Below are positions 8,861-16,642 of a stretch of DNA of 45,486 bases, piece by piece. Within the stretch, counting starts at the first letter, position 1. Each line of letters opens with the position of its first letter. The position numbers were made by a program, and so were the translations under genes. Under the pieces are notes generated by a model that saw only the letters and a program-made list of their open reading frames with translations, did not search any database and had not been told where the DNA came from. Source of the DNA: Candidatus Gastranaerophilales bacterium (GTDB lineage Bacteria > Cyanobacteriota > Vampirovibrionia > Gastranaerophilales > Gastranaerophilaceae); NCBI GenBank assembly GCA_947589115.1, contig CANPZP010000008.1, forward strand, positions 1 to 45,486. The letters run 5' to 3'.

Positions 8861-10432
8861 TTAACCCACAAGTAATTCTTTGACTTTTTGTTTTTGTTGT
8901 ATGCTTTCTATAAATTCATTAATGTTTAACGGTATAATATCTAAATTTTCATTAAATTTAATCCAGGCAACAGATTTTTTCGTGTCTGGATGTATAACTG
9001 GAGCAATAAAAACAGAAAAAGATTTTTCATTTTTATGTTTTTGCTCTGCTAAATGCCTACTTATAGGAATTATTTCATTATGCACTTGGTCTTGGCGTCC
9101 ACACATTAAAGTAACTTCAAATAAACTATTGCAATCAGAATCAAAGCATTCAATATCAGCAATTCCTCCTCCGGCTGTGAATGTCGGTAAACCTTCATCA
9201 TCGACAGAATAGTTTGGGTTAACATCAAGACCTTTAAACTGTTGAACAAGAGATATGCTTGTCAAAAATTCTAACCTTGTTGGAGCATTGATAAATTTTA
9301 AAATATTATCAGAACTATCTTTTTTGTTACATACTTTTAGTAATTCTTCAAAAATTTTATCTTGCGAATATTCTTCTGCGTATTTATACAAAGTTTGTTT
9401 GCGAACATTTGATAAATCTATTTTTGTAGATTGTTGAATTTCTAAGATATTATGATCAATTGTCCCCATATAATCATAGTATTCAATTTTGTTATTAAAT
9501 AATGGATATTCTGAGTAATTTGCTATTATATAATTTATCTTATCTTCCTCAACCATGTTGAAGTCTATAAAACGTCCATTCCCACGCAAAGAAATGATTC
9601 CTGCAATTCTCATCTTTCTTATATATTCATCTACTGCATTACCGCATATTTGACTCATTTTAAATCTGCGACTCTGTGAAAGATTTGTTCCAAGTATATT
9701 TAGGCATTTTTCATAAATGTATTCATCAGAATATTCATATCCAACTTGTTTTCTTAAATTTTTTATATAATCATAAATATTCTTTGCATTATTGTCATTC
9801 CAACAAGCTAAAATAGATATTTCTTTTCTATATAATCCGGCACCATTTTCATCGGAGTCATTTTTTAGTAATTTCAAAACATTTAGTAATAATGGTAATG
9901 GTGCATTTGAATTTAAGTTCTTTTTAAATGGATTGTTCGTTTGATATTTCATTAACGCATTGAGCATAACATCTTGAATCTTTCTTTCATTGACAGGAGT
10001 TTCATTGTATGCATCAATTAGCATGTGTCCTGTATTCGAAATATGAATCGGTTTATTTATTTCATAATATACAAACCCAAATTCCATTGGTAGCTTATAC
10101 CAAGTGTCAAATCTTGAATCCCAACCTTTATTAAAACCTGCTTCTTTATGATTCTGGGGACTATTTTCTATTATGTCCTCAATTTGAATTTCATTATATG
10201 TACTGTCTTCATCTTCAAATATTTTATTTAATAATGGAGTTCTACTTATATAAGTAGGTTTGTATAATTTATATCTAATTATATTTTTTATAATATCATG
10301 TATTAATTCCGATGTTAATGTTTTATTTTCATATGGCAAAAGACAATTTAAAAATCCTGCGATTCTTGCAGGGTTTCGCATTGTTGTTGAAAATGAGAGA
10401 GCTTTTCTTTCAGCATTCCTTGTTCTTGGCAT
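8861..10432 (-). CDS. AlwI/BstNBI-family type IIS restriction endonuclease
   Basis: 523 residues. The C-terminal part matches the catalytic region of the AlwI, BstNBI, MlyI and PleI group: LPTFTAGGGIADIECF (D426) followed by LFEVT (E439), then the ISRHLAEQ helix corresponding to their VTRHYLNKK. Family members recognise short asymmetric sites (GGATC for AlwI, GAGTC for BstNBI) and cut or nick outside them. The N-terminal 300 residues would hold the DNA-recognition domain. ATG follows GAGG, eight bases after the preceding methyltransferase stop. Two upstream methyltransferases agree with an asymmetric target needing each strand methylated. The exact site cannot be read from sequence. Confidence 0.85.
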   Translation of the reverse strand: MPRTRNAERKALSFSTTMRNPARIAGFLNCLLPYENKTLTSELIHDIIKNIIRYKLYKPTYISRTPLLNKIFEDEDSTYNEIQIEDIIENSPQNHKEAGFNKGWDSRFDTWYKLPMEFGFVYYEINKPIHISNTGHMLIDAYNETPVNERKIQDVMLNALMKYQTNNPFKKNLNSNAPLPLLLNVLKLLKNDSDENGAGLYRKEISILACWNDNNAKNIYDYIKNLRKQVGYEYSDEYIYEKCLNILGTNLSQSRRFKMSQICGNAVDEYIRKMRIAGIISLRGNGRFIDFNMVEEDKINYIIANYSEYPLFNNKIEYYDYMGTIDHNILEIQQSTKIDLSNVRKQTLYKYAEEYSQDKIFEELLKVCNKKDSSDNILKFINAPTRLEFLTSISLVQQFKGLDVNPNYSVDDEGLPTFTAGGGIADIECFDSDCNSLFEVTLMCGRQDQVHNEIIPISRHLAEQKHKNEKSFSVFIAPVIHPDTKKSVAWIKFNENLDIIPLNINEFIESIQQKQKVKELLVG

Positions 10433-10440
10433 AATATCCT

Positions 10441-11427
10441 CTAATAGTTTGTTACTAATACTTCCCTTGTAGGACGTGCTTTATTATTGTTAAAACTTAT
10501 ATAATAACTGTTTATTTCGTGAATGTTATATTTTTGCATCCAATTATCAAAAATTTCGTTATGTGTACCTTTGTTATAATCTGCAACTAAATTTGATATA
10601 GCCCATTTTACTTTGTTAAGAGCCAATTCATCAAGTAATTCTAACAATTCTCTTTCTTTATCTTCATTCCATAGTTTGTTATATTCAGAGAATGTGATTA
10701 AATATGGTGGGTCTAAATATATAAAGTCATTTTCTTTATATGTAAGTAAATTAACAAATTCTTTATAGTCAAAATTAAAGAAATGAATTGTTTTTGAACA
10801 CACATTTTTAAAATAAGTTTCAAGTGCATTTACAACATTTTTATTGAAATCAACATTGCCAACAGGTAAATTAAAATCGCCTTTAGAATTAAATCTTAAA
10901 ATTCTGTTAAAACCATATATCAGCAACAAATACAAGTCTAAAACATTTTCCTTGTTTTTATTGTATTCATCACGCAAACGAGCATAACTTTCTTTATTAT
11001 ATTTTGCATAATATGTTTTCGGATATTCTGATTTTAAATTACTTGGAACAACATCTTCTATAAATGAACGAGATAAACCAAGCTCTAATATTCTGTTTGT
11101 AATTTGTTCAAAAAATATGTCAGGGCATGATGAACATGTACACAGATAATTGTGTAATTTTATCATATTCTTATCAATATCATTTAAAACGAATTTTTGG
11201 GCATTTACGTTTAAAAATACTGACCCCCCACCAACAAACGGCTCAACATAAGTATTTATTTGTGTAGGAAAATAAGGCAATATTTGATTAAGTATGCGAT
11301 ATTTATCGCCTACATAAAAAAATGGTGAACGTATTAAATTGTTATCTGACTTCTGTAATAAAGAGGAACTCTTTATGGTCGTTAAAGTCTGTTTTCCCTG
11401 AATTGAAGAATTTATGATTGTGCTCAT
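10441..11427 (-). CDS. D12-class adenine-N6 DNA methyltransferase (Dam/DpnM type)
   Basis: Up to 328 residues. Motifs are SPFFYVGDKYRIL (AdoMet site), YVEPFVGGGSVFLN, and the catalytic DFIYLDPPYLIT. It would protect one strand of the restriction site. The reading from ATG 11427 overlaps the upstream methyltransferase by 86 bases and has no clear ribosome site. The conserved fold starts only at SPFF (about residue 34), so a shorter product made by coupled or non-ATG initiation is possible. It is followed after eight bases by the endonuclease. Confidence 0.88.
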   Translation of the reverse strand: MSTIINSSIQGKQTLTTIKSSSLLQKSDNNLIRSPFFYVGDKYRILNQILPYFPTQINTYVEPFVGGGSVFLNVNAQKFVLNDIDKNMIKLHNYLCTCSSCPDIFFEQITNRILELGLSRSFIEDVVPSNLKSEYPKTYYAKYNKESYARLRDEYNKNKENVLDLYLLLIYGFNRILRFNSKGDFNLPVGNVDFNKNVVNALETYFKNVCSKTIHFFNFDYKEFVNLLTYKENDFIYLDPPYLITFSEYNKLWNEDKERELLELLDELALNKVKWAISNLVADYNKGTHNEIFDNWMQKYNIHEINSYYISFNNNKARPTREVLVTNY

Positions 11428-12337
11428 ATCTTGTTGTTTTTCCTTTTGAACTTAATATTTCTTCGATTTGTTCTAAAGAAATTTTATTTTTTGACGAACT
11501 ACTCTTTGAATTATAAGTGTTATTGTAAGAAACCGCAATAAATTTACATTGTAAGTTATCTATAAGTTCTTTAAATGCTTTTGGTGCATTTGTCCTGCAA
11601 TATTCACTCATATTTTCTGCCGGAGGTTTTAATGCAACCCCCTCTAATTTTGGTTTTTCCCATTTTACGAGATTTTCTAATACATGGTAAAAACGGCTAT
11701 ACTGTCTTGAATTATAAGGAGGGTCAATATAAACTATATCTGCCTTTAATTTTTTTGATAATTTATTAACATCTTCTCTATATATATCAATGTTTTTAAT
11801 TGGAGTCGGATTAATCATTTGATATATAAATTGCTGAGGTATATCTTTTTTATGAAAATATGCCTCATAGTGCCCAACGGTATTTGCAATTTTATCAATA
11901 GAATAAATAAGCGAAACTAATAATATATTTTTTTCTTTTTCATTAAAAGTTTTATTTTTTTGTAAATCTTCTCTTATTGCACCAATTTTTTTTGCATCAT
12001 CTCCATTAAAAAATTTGCCACCGAAATTTTTTGAAAAATAGTTGTCTTCTAAAGTATTACTATTTTTTTTATTCCATTTATTGATATATTTTTCTACTTT
12101 TTCTTTATCCCAGCCGTTACTATCAAAAAATGCTTTGTAGATTATATTATTTGAGTATAAAAAATCGTTTATTATTAATTTAGAATATTTTTTTGCTGCT
12201 TTTTTACTTATTATTGCAGTTCCGGCAAAAATATCTGCAAAAGTATCACCAGTACAATTTTCTTGAATTAATTCTATAATCCAATCAGATAAATCTGCTT
12301 TACTTCCTATATACCGTCTATTCTCGAGATTAAACAA
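11342..12337 (-). CDS. D12-class adenine-N6 DNA methyltransferase, first gene of the R-M operon
   Basis: 331 residues. Motifs are NRRYIGSKADLSDWI, FADIFAGTAIISKKAA (AdoMet binding) and IVYIDPPYNSRQYSRFYHV (catalytic DPPY). The sequence differs from the following methyltransferase, as expected when each methylates a different strand of an asymmetric site. The start is TTG 12337, supported by GGAG seven bases upstream; no ATG fits. A minus-strand TATAAT lies at about 12364-12369, with a TATGTC/GACATA dyad further upstream. Being first in the operon lets methylation precede restriction. Confidence 0.87.
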   Translation of the reverse strand: MFNLENRRYIGSKADLSDWIIELIQENCTGDTFADIFAGTAIISKKAAKKYSKLIINDFLYSNNIIYKAFFDSNGWDKEKVEKYINKWNKKNSNTLEDNYFSKNFGGKFFNGDDAKKIGAIREDLQKNKTFNEKEKNILLVSLIYSIDKIANTVGHYEAYFHKKDIPQQFIYQMINPTPIKNIDIYREDVNKLSKKLKADIVYIDPPYNSRQYSRFYHVLENLVKWEKPKLEGVALKPPAENMSEYCRTNAPKAFKELIDNLQCKFIAVSYNNTYNSKSSSSKNKISLEQIEEILSSKGKTTRYEHNHKFFNSGKTDFNDHKEFLFITEVR

Positions 12338-12402
12338 TTTACTACTCCATAAATCTTGTACTTATTATACCTCAAACATGTAATTTTATTCTTGCATATG
12401 GC

Positions 12403-12421
12403 TATGTCAAAAATGGACATA
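12403..12421. promoter_or_regulatory. Dyad TATGTC-N7-GACATA upstream of the R-M operon
   Basis: A perfect 6-bp inverted repeat with a 7-base centre lies between the Mor-like gene and the first methyltransferase, about 35 bases upstream of its likely -10. Related GACATAA sequences occur at 14764 and, inverted, near 14953 by the second transposase. An operator, or a binding site of the Mor-like protein, is possible. Confidence 0.4.
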
Positions 12422-12435
12422 ATAATTTAAAAGAA

Positions 12436-12720
12436 TTAAATTTTCTTCAGTCCTTTTCTTATAACCCTATAAATATAATTTTCAGATAAATCGCAAAGCT
12501 TTGCCAATTTTATACGAGATTGTTTTGTCCCGTCATAAACATCTTTAATATAAGCAATCTTTGCAGGTAATGTTGCATTTTTAGGAACAGAAATTAATAT
12601 CCCCGGAAGTTCGCACATAAGTTCAATTGTTGCATCCAATCCTATAACTGTTGCAACAATATTTAAATCTTCATTAGGCAGATTTTCCATTGTTATGTAT
12701 TTAATCCAAGGTTTATCCAT
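12436..12720 (-). CDS. Mor/C-type transcription activator-like protein
   Basis: 94 residues. The pattern VIGLDATIELMCELPGILISVPKNATLPAKIAYIKDVYDG followed by a helix-turn-helix (IKLAKLCDLSENYIYRVIRKGL) resembles the Mor family of Mu-like phages, which activate middle transcription as dimers with a C-terminal HTH. It starts two bases after the right transposase stop with no strong ribosome site, so translation is probably coupled. Its target may be its own transposase region or the downstream defence operon, whose upstream dyad lies only 15 bases past the stop. Family call is moderate: the beta-strand PG.ISVPK segment and HTH fit, but identity to Mor appears low. Confidence 0.6.
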   Translation of the reverse strand: MDKPWIKYITMENLPNEDLNIVATVIGLDATIELMCELPGILISVPKNATLPAKIAYIKDVYDGTKQSRIKLAKLCDLSENYIYRVIRKGLKKI

Positions 12721-12722
12721 AT

Positions 12723-14663
12723 TTATAGTGCTTGTTTTGCTAAACTCTCTTCCGCTCTTCTCTTTTGCGCTTCTGTTAAATACAACATCCGCTTTGGTTT
12801 TGGTGCTGGAGTAACGTATCTAAATTTAGAAGATACCTTTGCAGTATTTTCTTGTTTTATAACTTTATCCATTTTCGTATTGGTTAATTGTGAAATTTTC
12901 GGAGTATTGTTGAATTCGACCTTATTCAAACTACTCTTTAAATTAGCAACAATTTCTTCATTAGTGGGGTTATATTTAGTTGAAATCATTGCCTTAATAA
13001 GTTTCTTTTCTTTATTTTTAAGCGCAATCGCATTTTTATAAGCTTCTTTTTCAATATTTGTTTTTGCAAGGAATGATACAGAGTGATATACGTTTGCCTT
13101 GCCAAGATATTCTTCGGTTAATGCATCAAATACCCAAGCTTCCTGATATGCCTTTATATCTCTGCGAATAAATACTTTTCGTCCTTTTTCGCATATCATC
13201 CATTCTCCCCAATAAGTTAATTGCAGTTGTGAATCATAAATTCCGTTTCTGCCGATTGTCATAGTTTTTGACGTGCGCATACAGAATAATCTGAGAGCAT
13301 CTTTGCTAATAACCTTTTTAATTTTGTATTCTTCCGACCATAATTCATCAGGACATTTACCCTGCAAAACTTTTCCTTTGGAAGGCTTTTTATTCAAATA
13401 GTTTTCAATAAAATCATCAAATAAAAGTTTAAAATCATCAAAATTCATTATCTTGCCGGATTTTATTTCATTCTTTAACTTTTCAGGTCTTTCTGTAATC
13501 TTTCCGCCTCTGTAACCGACAAAACCCTTTGAAAGGAACGACTTAATTTTCAAGAAGTCCCTTTCTACAGGTTTTGTTTGCGCATTATATGGGAGAGCAT
13601 AATGAACATTTATTCCCATATTTACAAGCAGAGCATTTTCTTTTTGGGTGTTATGTTTAACCTGAATTTTTCTTCCGCCTGCAAAATCTCTGCATCTGTA
13701 ATCTTTACCGTTATCTATATACACGTCCTCAGGTAGACCGAATTTTTCAGCGCCATAATAAAACGCTTGAAAAATATGGTCGGAATTTGGAGCTTCTGCG
13801 TGCAAAAACCAACCTAACCATTTTGAGGTTTTTACATCTCGGAATACCGTTACCCAAGGGAAGCAAGTTGTATCATTATGTTTAACTGCAACGTCTATTT
13901 GTGCGTGATCCGAAACCCAACAACTTCCTGCAAGGATATTTGAATAATCTCTTGGAATAAAAGTTGCAAATTTTTTATTCCAAGCAGAATTACCAAACCT
14001 TGCATAATATATTGCCTGTTTGGATATTCTTGATTTAAGCATTCTGTCAAAAGTTCTTGCAGAAGGGAATTCAACAGGACTGATATTGTCTTTTGATTTG
14101 GCATAACCTAAAGTTACTTGCCAACAAAAATTAACAGAAGGAGCACCTTCTCGTAAATATAAACTTTTATAATATTCATAATAATCACTGTTTACTTGTA
14201 TTTTGTTACTGTATTTACCTCGGTGCGACAGTAATCCTGCAACACCATATTCTTCATACTTTGCTCTTGCTTTATAGATTGATTGAACACTGGTGGTATT
14301 ATCAGGGAAATCTTTATTCCATTTATCCACAAATACTTCAAGAGCTCTGCGCTTCATTCCTTTTGTAAAAGATAACAATTCCAAATATTTATCTGCCTGT
14401 TTTTTAGACCATTCGGGAGCATTTGTATAATATTCAGATGAACTGCAAATATCTGTATTATTTAATTTTAACAGTTTCTTTTGATATTTTAGTAAATCTT
14501 TTTCAGGAAGTGAATTTATATCAATCTCATATTTTTTGAACTTACCGGTCTTATTAAACCTGCAAATATATTTTTTCGCAACACAATTTCTGCGCAGAGT
14601 TTCTTCTTTGCACTCTAAAATAACTGCAAGTTTTTCAAGCTCTATCCACTCGGGATTACGCAT
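12723..14663 (-). CDS. MuA-like DDE transposase (right, second)
   Basis: 646 residues, faces the left transposase. The N-terminal Mu-type DNA-binding domain (EWIELEKLAVILECKEETLRRN) is followed by a helical subterminal domain (RRALEVFVDKWNKDF... SIYKARAKYEEYGVAGL), then the catalytic core with D252 (WVSDHAQIDV), D317 (YIDNGKDY) and E367 (TKPVERDF), a Mu C-terminal beta domain, and a Lys-rich tail. All catalytic acids are present. AAAGGAG precedes the ATG. It is only distantly like the left transposase and has no ATPase partner of its own; the Mor-like gene follows. It may belong to a second, nested element, or work with the left module. Confidence 0.88.
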   Translation of the reverse strand: MRNPEWIELEKLAVILECKEETLRRNCVAKKYICRFNKTGKFKKYEIDINSLPEKDLLKYQKKLLKLNNTDICSSSEYYTNAPEWSKKQADKYLELLSFTKGMKRRALEVFVDKWNKDFPDNTTSVQSIYKARAKYEEYGVAGLLSHRGKYSNKIQVNSDYYEYYKSLYLREGAPSVNFCWQVTLGYAKSKDNISPVEFPSARTFDRMLKSRISKQAIYYARFGNSAWNKKFATFIPRDYSNILAGSCWVSDHAQIDVAVKHNDTTCFPWVTVFRDVKTSKWLGWFLHAEAPNSDHIFQAFYYGAEKFGLPEDVYIDNGKDYRCRDFAGGRKIQVKHNTQKENALLVNMGINVHYALPYNAQTKPVERDFLKIKSFLSKGFVGYRGGKITERPEKLKNEIKSGKIMNFDDFKLLFDDFIENYLNKKPSKGKVLQGKCPDELWSEEYKIKKVISKDALRLFCMRTSKTMTIGRNGIYDSQLQLTYWGEWMICEKGRKVFIRRDIKAYQEAWVFDALTEEYLGKANVYHSVSFLAKTNIEKEAYKNAIALKNKEKKLIKAMISTKYNPTNEEIVANLKSSLNKVEFNNTPKISQLTNTKMDKVIKQENTAKVSSKFRYVTPAPKPKRMLYLTEAQKRRAEESLAKQAL

Positions 14664-14776
14664 TTTTCTCCTTTAAGTCTTGTTTATAAATATTTTATGG
14701 TAAGATATGCATTAAATAAAACCCCTTAAAAATAAGTCAGGAATAAATATTCCACCCTAAAAGGACATAAAATAAG

Positions 14777-14821
14777 GAATAACTTAAAAGTTATTCAAAA
14801 AAACTGGTATAAACTTACCAG
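14777..14821. promoter_or_regulatory. Two operator-like dyads upstream of the right transposase
   Basis: GAATAACTTAAAAGTTATTC at 14777-14796 is a perfect 9-bp inverted repeat. CTGGTA ... TACCAG lies at 14804-14821. Both sit 110-160 bases upstream of the transposase start, as repressor or transposase operators would. Confidence 0.45.
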
Positions 14822-14849
14822 AATAAAACTTAACAATTTACATAAAAAG

Positions 14850-14945
14850 TTATCAGAGATTATTGAACATTTTGACAGTAAGTATTGAACAAATTATCAG
14901 ATAGTTTTGAACAATTTCCGACTTAATGACTCACAAAATTGAACA
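14850..14945. repeat. Three tandem 22-bp repeats plus one extra TTGAACA site
   Basis: The stretch 14664-15229 holds no gene. It contains three adjoining 22-bp units at 14850-14871, 14872-14893 and 14894-14915 with consensus TT(A/G)(A/T)CAG....T.TTGAACA, and a further ATTGAACA at 14938-14945. The 22-bp period equals a MuA recognition site. This motif is unlike the GTTTGAG end repeat, so it probably binds the right transposase or its regulator. Confidence 0.6.
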
Positions 14946-15100
14946 TGTCTCATTTTATGTCAAAGTTGTCTAATTTTAACTGTCTCTTTATAATTTTTTA
15001 ATAAATTTTAGATAAAACTTCAACGAGAAATTTTATAAAAAAGAATAAATGCTGAAAAACACTGTAATAAAAGGGAAATAAGTATAACTTTAAATGGAAT

Positions 15101-15132
15101 AAAACTGTAAAAAACTGTAAAAATTCTCAAAC
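15101..15132 (-). repeat. Right terminal inverted repeat
   Basis: Read on the minus strand from 15132 inward: GTTTGAGAATTTTTACAG, then TTTTTTACAGTTTT. It matches the left tip (GTTTGAGAATTTTTTGCAG). ACTGTAAAA is repeated twice in tandem here. Confidence 0.65.
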
Positions 15133-15229
15133 CTCAAAAACCACCCAAACGTACGGCGCTTTCTATATCTCAAGCCCTTTTATAAATTCCTAAACTTCTT
15201 GATTGATTACACTGAATTTTGAAGGTTAT

Positions 15230-15436
15230 TTACCCCCCCCCGACACCAAGCCATAATTGTTGCGAGTTTCCGGATACACCTTTTACGTTTGCTCCGTTAA
15301 AATAACTAAAGGGGTTTTCGTTAATTGAACTTGCTCTTCTTGTTATTGTCGGTACGGTTGCAGATAAAATCATGCTTGTTACAAGCAGAGATATTAAAAG
15401 TTCTGCAAGCGAAAATGCTTTCTCTTTTTTCATCAT
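15230..15436 (-). pseudogene. Truncated class III-signal pilin-like protein (5' part)
   Basis: 68 residues starting MMKKEKAFSLAELLISLLVTSMILSATVP: a prepilin-peptidase-type signal (A-F-S-L-A-E) and hydrophobic helix, as in type II secretion or type IV pseudopilins. The body, NENPFSYFNGANVKGVSGNSQQLWLGV, then enters a run of nine Gs (minus strand) and stops at TAA. Stops follow in all three frames, so the real C-terminus is missing; the likely remainder is at 1-210 beyond the transposon. A longer upstream reading to 15544 lacks a ribosome site and would bury the signal, so I chose 15436. Confidence 0.65.
15233..15241. repeat. Run of nine Cs at the end of the truncated pilin gene
   Basis: TTTA-C9-GACACC. 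It is one of five runs of exactly nine Cs in the window. It lies precisely where the pilin-like coding frame is lost. Confidence 0.9.
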
Positions 15437-15626
15437 AATATTTACTTCCGTTTCTGTATAATAATTACTTAATATTTTAGATACCCAGTTTAAAGTTTTT
15501 TTAAACTTACATTTATATATTAGCAGATTTTTTGCATTTTTCAACTATTTTCTTTATAAATATTTAATTTGACCTTTGATTTATTCTTTTTTAAAATAAA
15601 ATAAAAAAGAAATAGCGGAGTATAAA

Positions 15627-16625
15627 ATGGAATCAAGATATGTTGCAGTCATAGGCTGCGGAATATGGGGAAAAAATGTAGTCAGAAATTTTTATAATTT
15701 AAACGCATTAAATACCGTATGTGACTTAGACGAAGAAAACAGAAGAAATTTAAGAAATTTGTATCCTGATATTAATTTAACGGCTGATTATAACGAGGTA
15801 TTAAACAACCCCGAAATTAAAGCTGTTGCGGTAGTTACCCCGAGTCACACACATTACGGGATAGTAAAAAAAGCAATCAAAGCAGGAAAGCATGTATATG
15901 TTGAAAAACCGATATCCACAGTTTCTGCCGAAGCAAAATCGTTAACTGAACTCGCAGATAAAAACAATATTATTTTAATGGTAGGTCATCTTCTTATGTA
16001 TCATCCTGCCGTCAACAGACTTAAAATGCTCATAAATGAAGGAGTATTAGGCGAAATAAGATATGTACAAAGCGACAGGCTTAACATCAATCATTTTAAA
16101 AACGACAGAAGCGTTATGTGGGATTTAGCACCGCATGATGTTTCCATGACAAGTTATATACTCGGTAAAGAGCCAATAAGAGTTATAAGTGCGGTAGGCG
16201 CATCCTCTGATAATAATGACATTATGGATATTACACACGTTACAATTGAATATGAAGATAACATAATAGCTCATATATCAGACAGCTGGATTCATCCTCA
16301 AAAAAGAGTAAATCTGCTGGTTAGAGGTACAAAAGCAACGGCAATATTTGACGATACTTTATCCGAAAATAAATTGCAAATTTTTGAAAGTTCAACACCT
16401 AAAATATCAAAAACGGAGGCGTTGGATTATATTGAGATTGAACCGTTAAAACTGGAATGCCAACATTTCTTAAACTGTATAGAACAGGGAAAACAAGCAA
16501 GAAGTGACGGGCATAACGGATTTAACGTAGTTAAAGTTTTGGAAGAAGCTGAAAAAATTATGCTCGGAGAAAAAGTTAAAGCGTTAGATTCGGTTAATTT
16601 TGCAGTTTCAAGAAGTAAAAGATAA
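15627..16625 (+). CDS. Gfo/Idh/MocA-family NAD(P)-dependent sugar oxidoreductase
   Basis: 332 residues. The Rossmann motif VIGCGIWGKN (residues 8-17) binds the dinucleotide; the EKPIS loop (K about 93) and DLAPHDVS (catalytic His) are typical of the family, especially the UDP-GlcNAc(A) 3-dehydrogenase (WlbA/WbpB) group that feeds surface-sugar synthesis. The C-terminal domain would form the beta sheet that binds substrate. The ribosome site CGGAG precedes ATG. It is the first gene of a five-gene run with PgsA, TrmL, NnrD and a TPR protein. The sugar substrate cannot be told from sequence. Confidence 0.85.
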   Translation: MESRYVAVIGCGIWGKNVVRNFYNLNALNTVCDLDEENRRNLRNLYPDINLTADYNEVLNNPEIKAVAVVTPSHTHYGIVKKAIKAGKHVYVEKPISTVSAEAKSLTELADKNNIILMVGHLLMYHPAVNRLKMLINEGVLGEIRYVQSDRLNINHFKNDRSVMWDLAPHDVSMTSYILGKEPIRVISAVGASSDNNDIMDITHVTIEYEDNIIAHISDSWIHPQKRVNLLVRGTKATAIFDDTLSENKLQIFESSTPKISKTEALDYIEIEPLKLECQHFLNCIEQGKQARSDGHNGFNVVKVLEEAEKIMLGEKVKALDSVNFAVSRSKR

Positions 16626-16642
16626 TAAGGAGCAATATCATA

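Larger units (their letters stand above)
210..15132. mobile_element. Mu/Tn7-like transposon carrying a restriction-modification defence operon
   Basis: The segment is bounded by inverted copies of GTTTGAGAATTTTT, at 210-223 (repeated at 232-245) and as its complement at 15119-15132. Inside are a MuA-like transposase, a MuB-like ATPase and a third DNA-binding protein at the left, a second MuA-like transposase and a Mor-like gene at the right, and defence genes between. No capsid, portal or tail genes are seen, so it is a transposon rather than a full Mu-like prophage. A clean 5-bp target duplication is not visible: AAGTT precedes and AACCT follows the TGAGAA/TTCTCA ends. The true right end could lie as far as 15232. 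It interrupts a pilin-like gene. Confidence 0.7.

Noticed and set aside
210-15132. Complete Mu-like prophage
   Set aside because: No portal, capsid, protease, tail or lysis genes; the cargo is defence genes.
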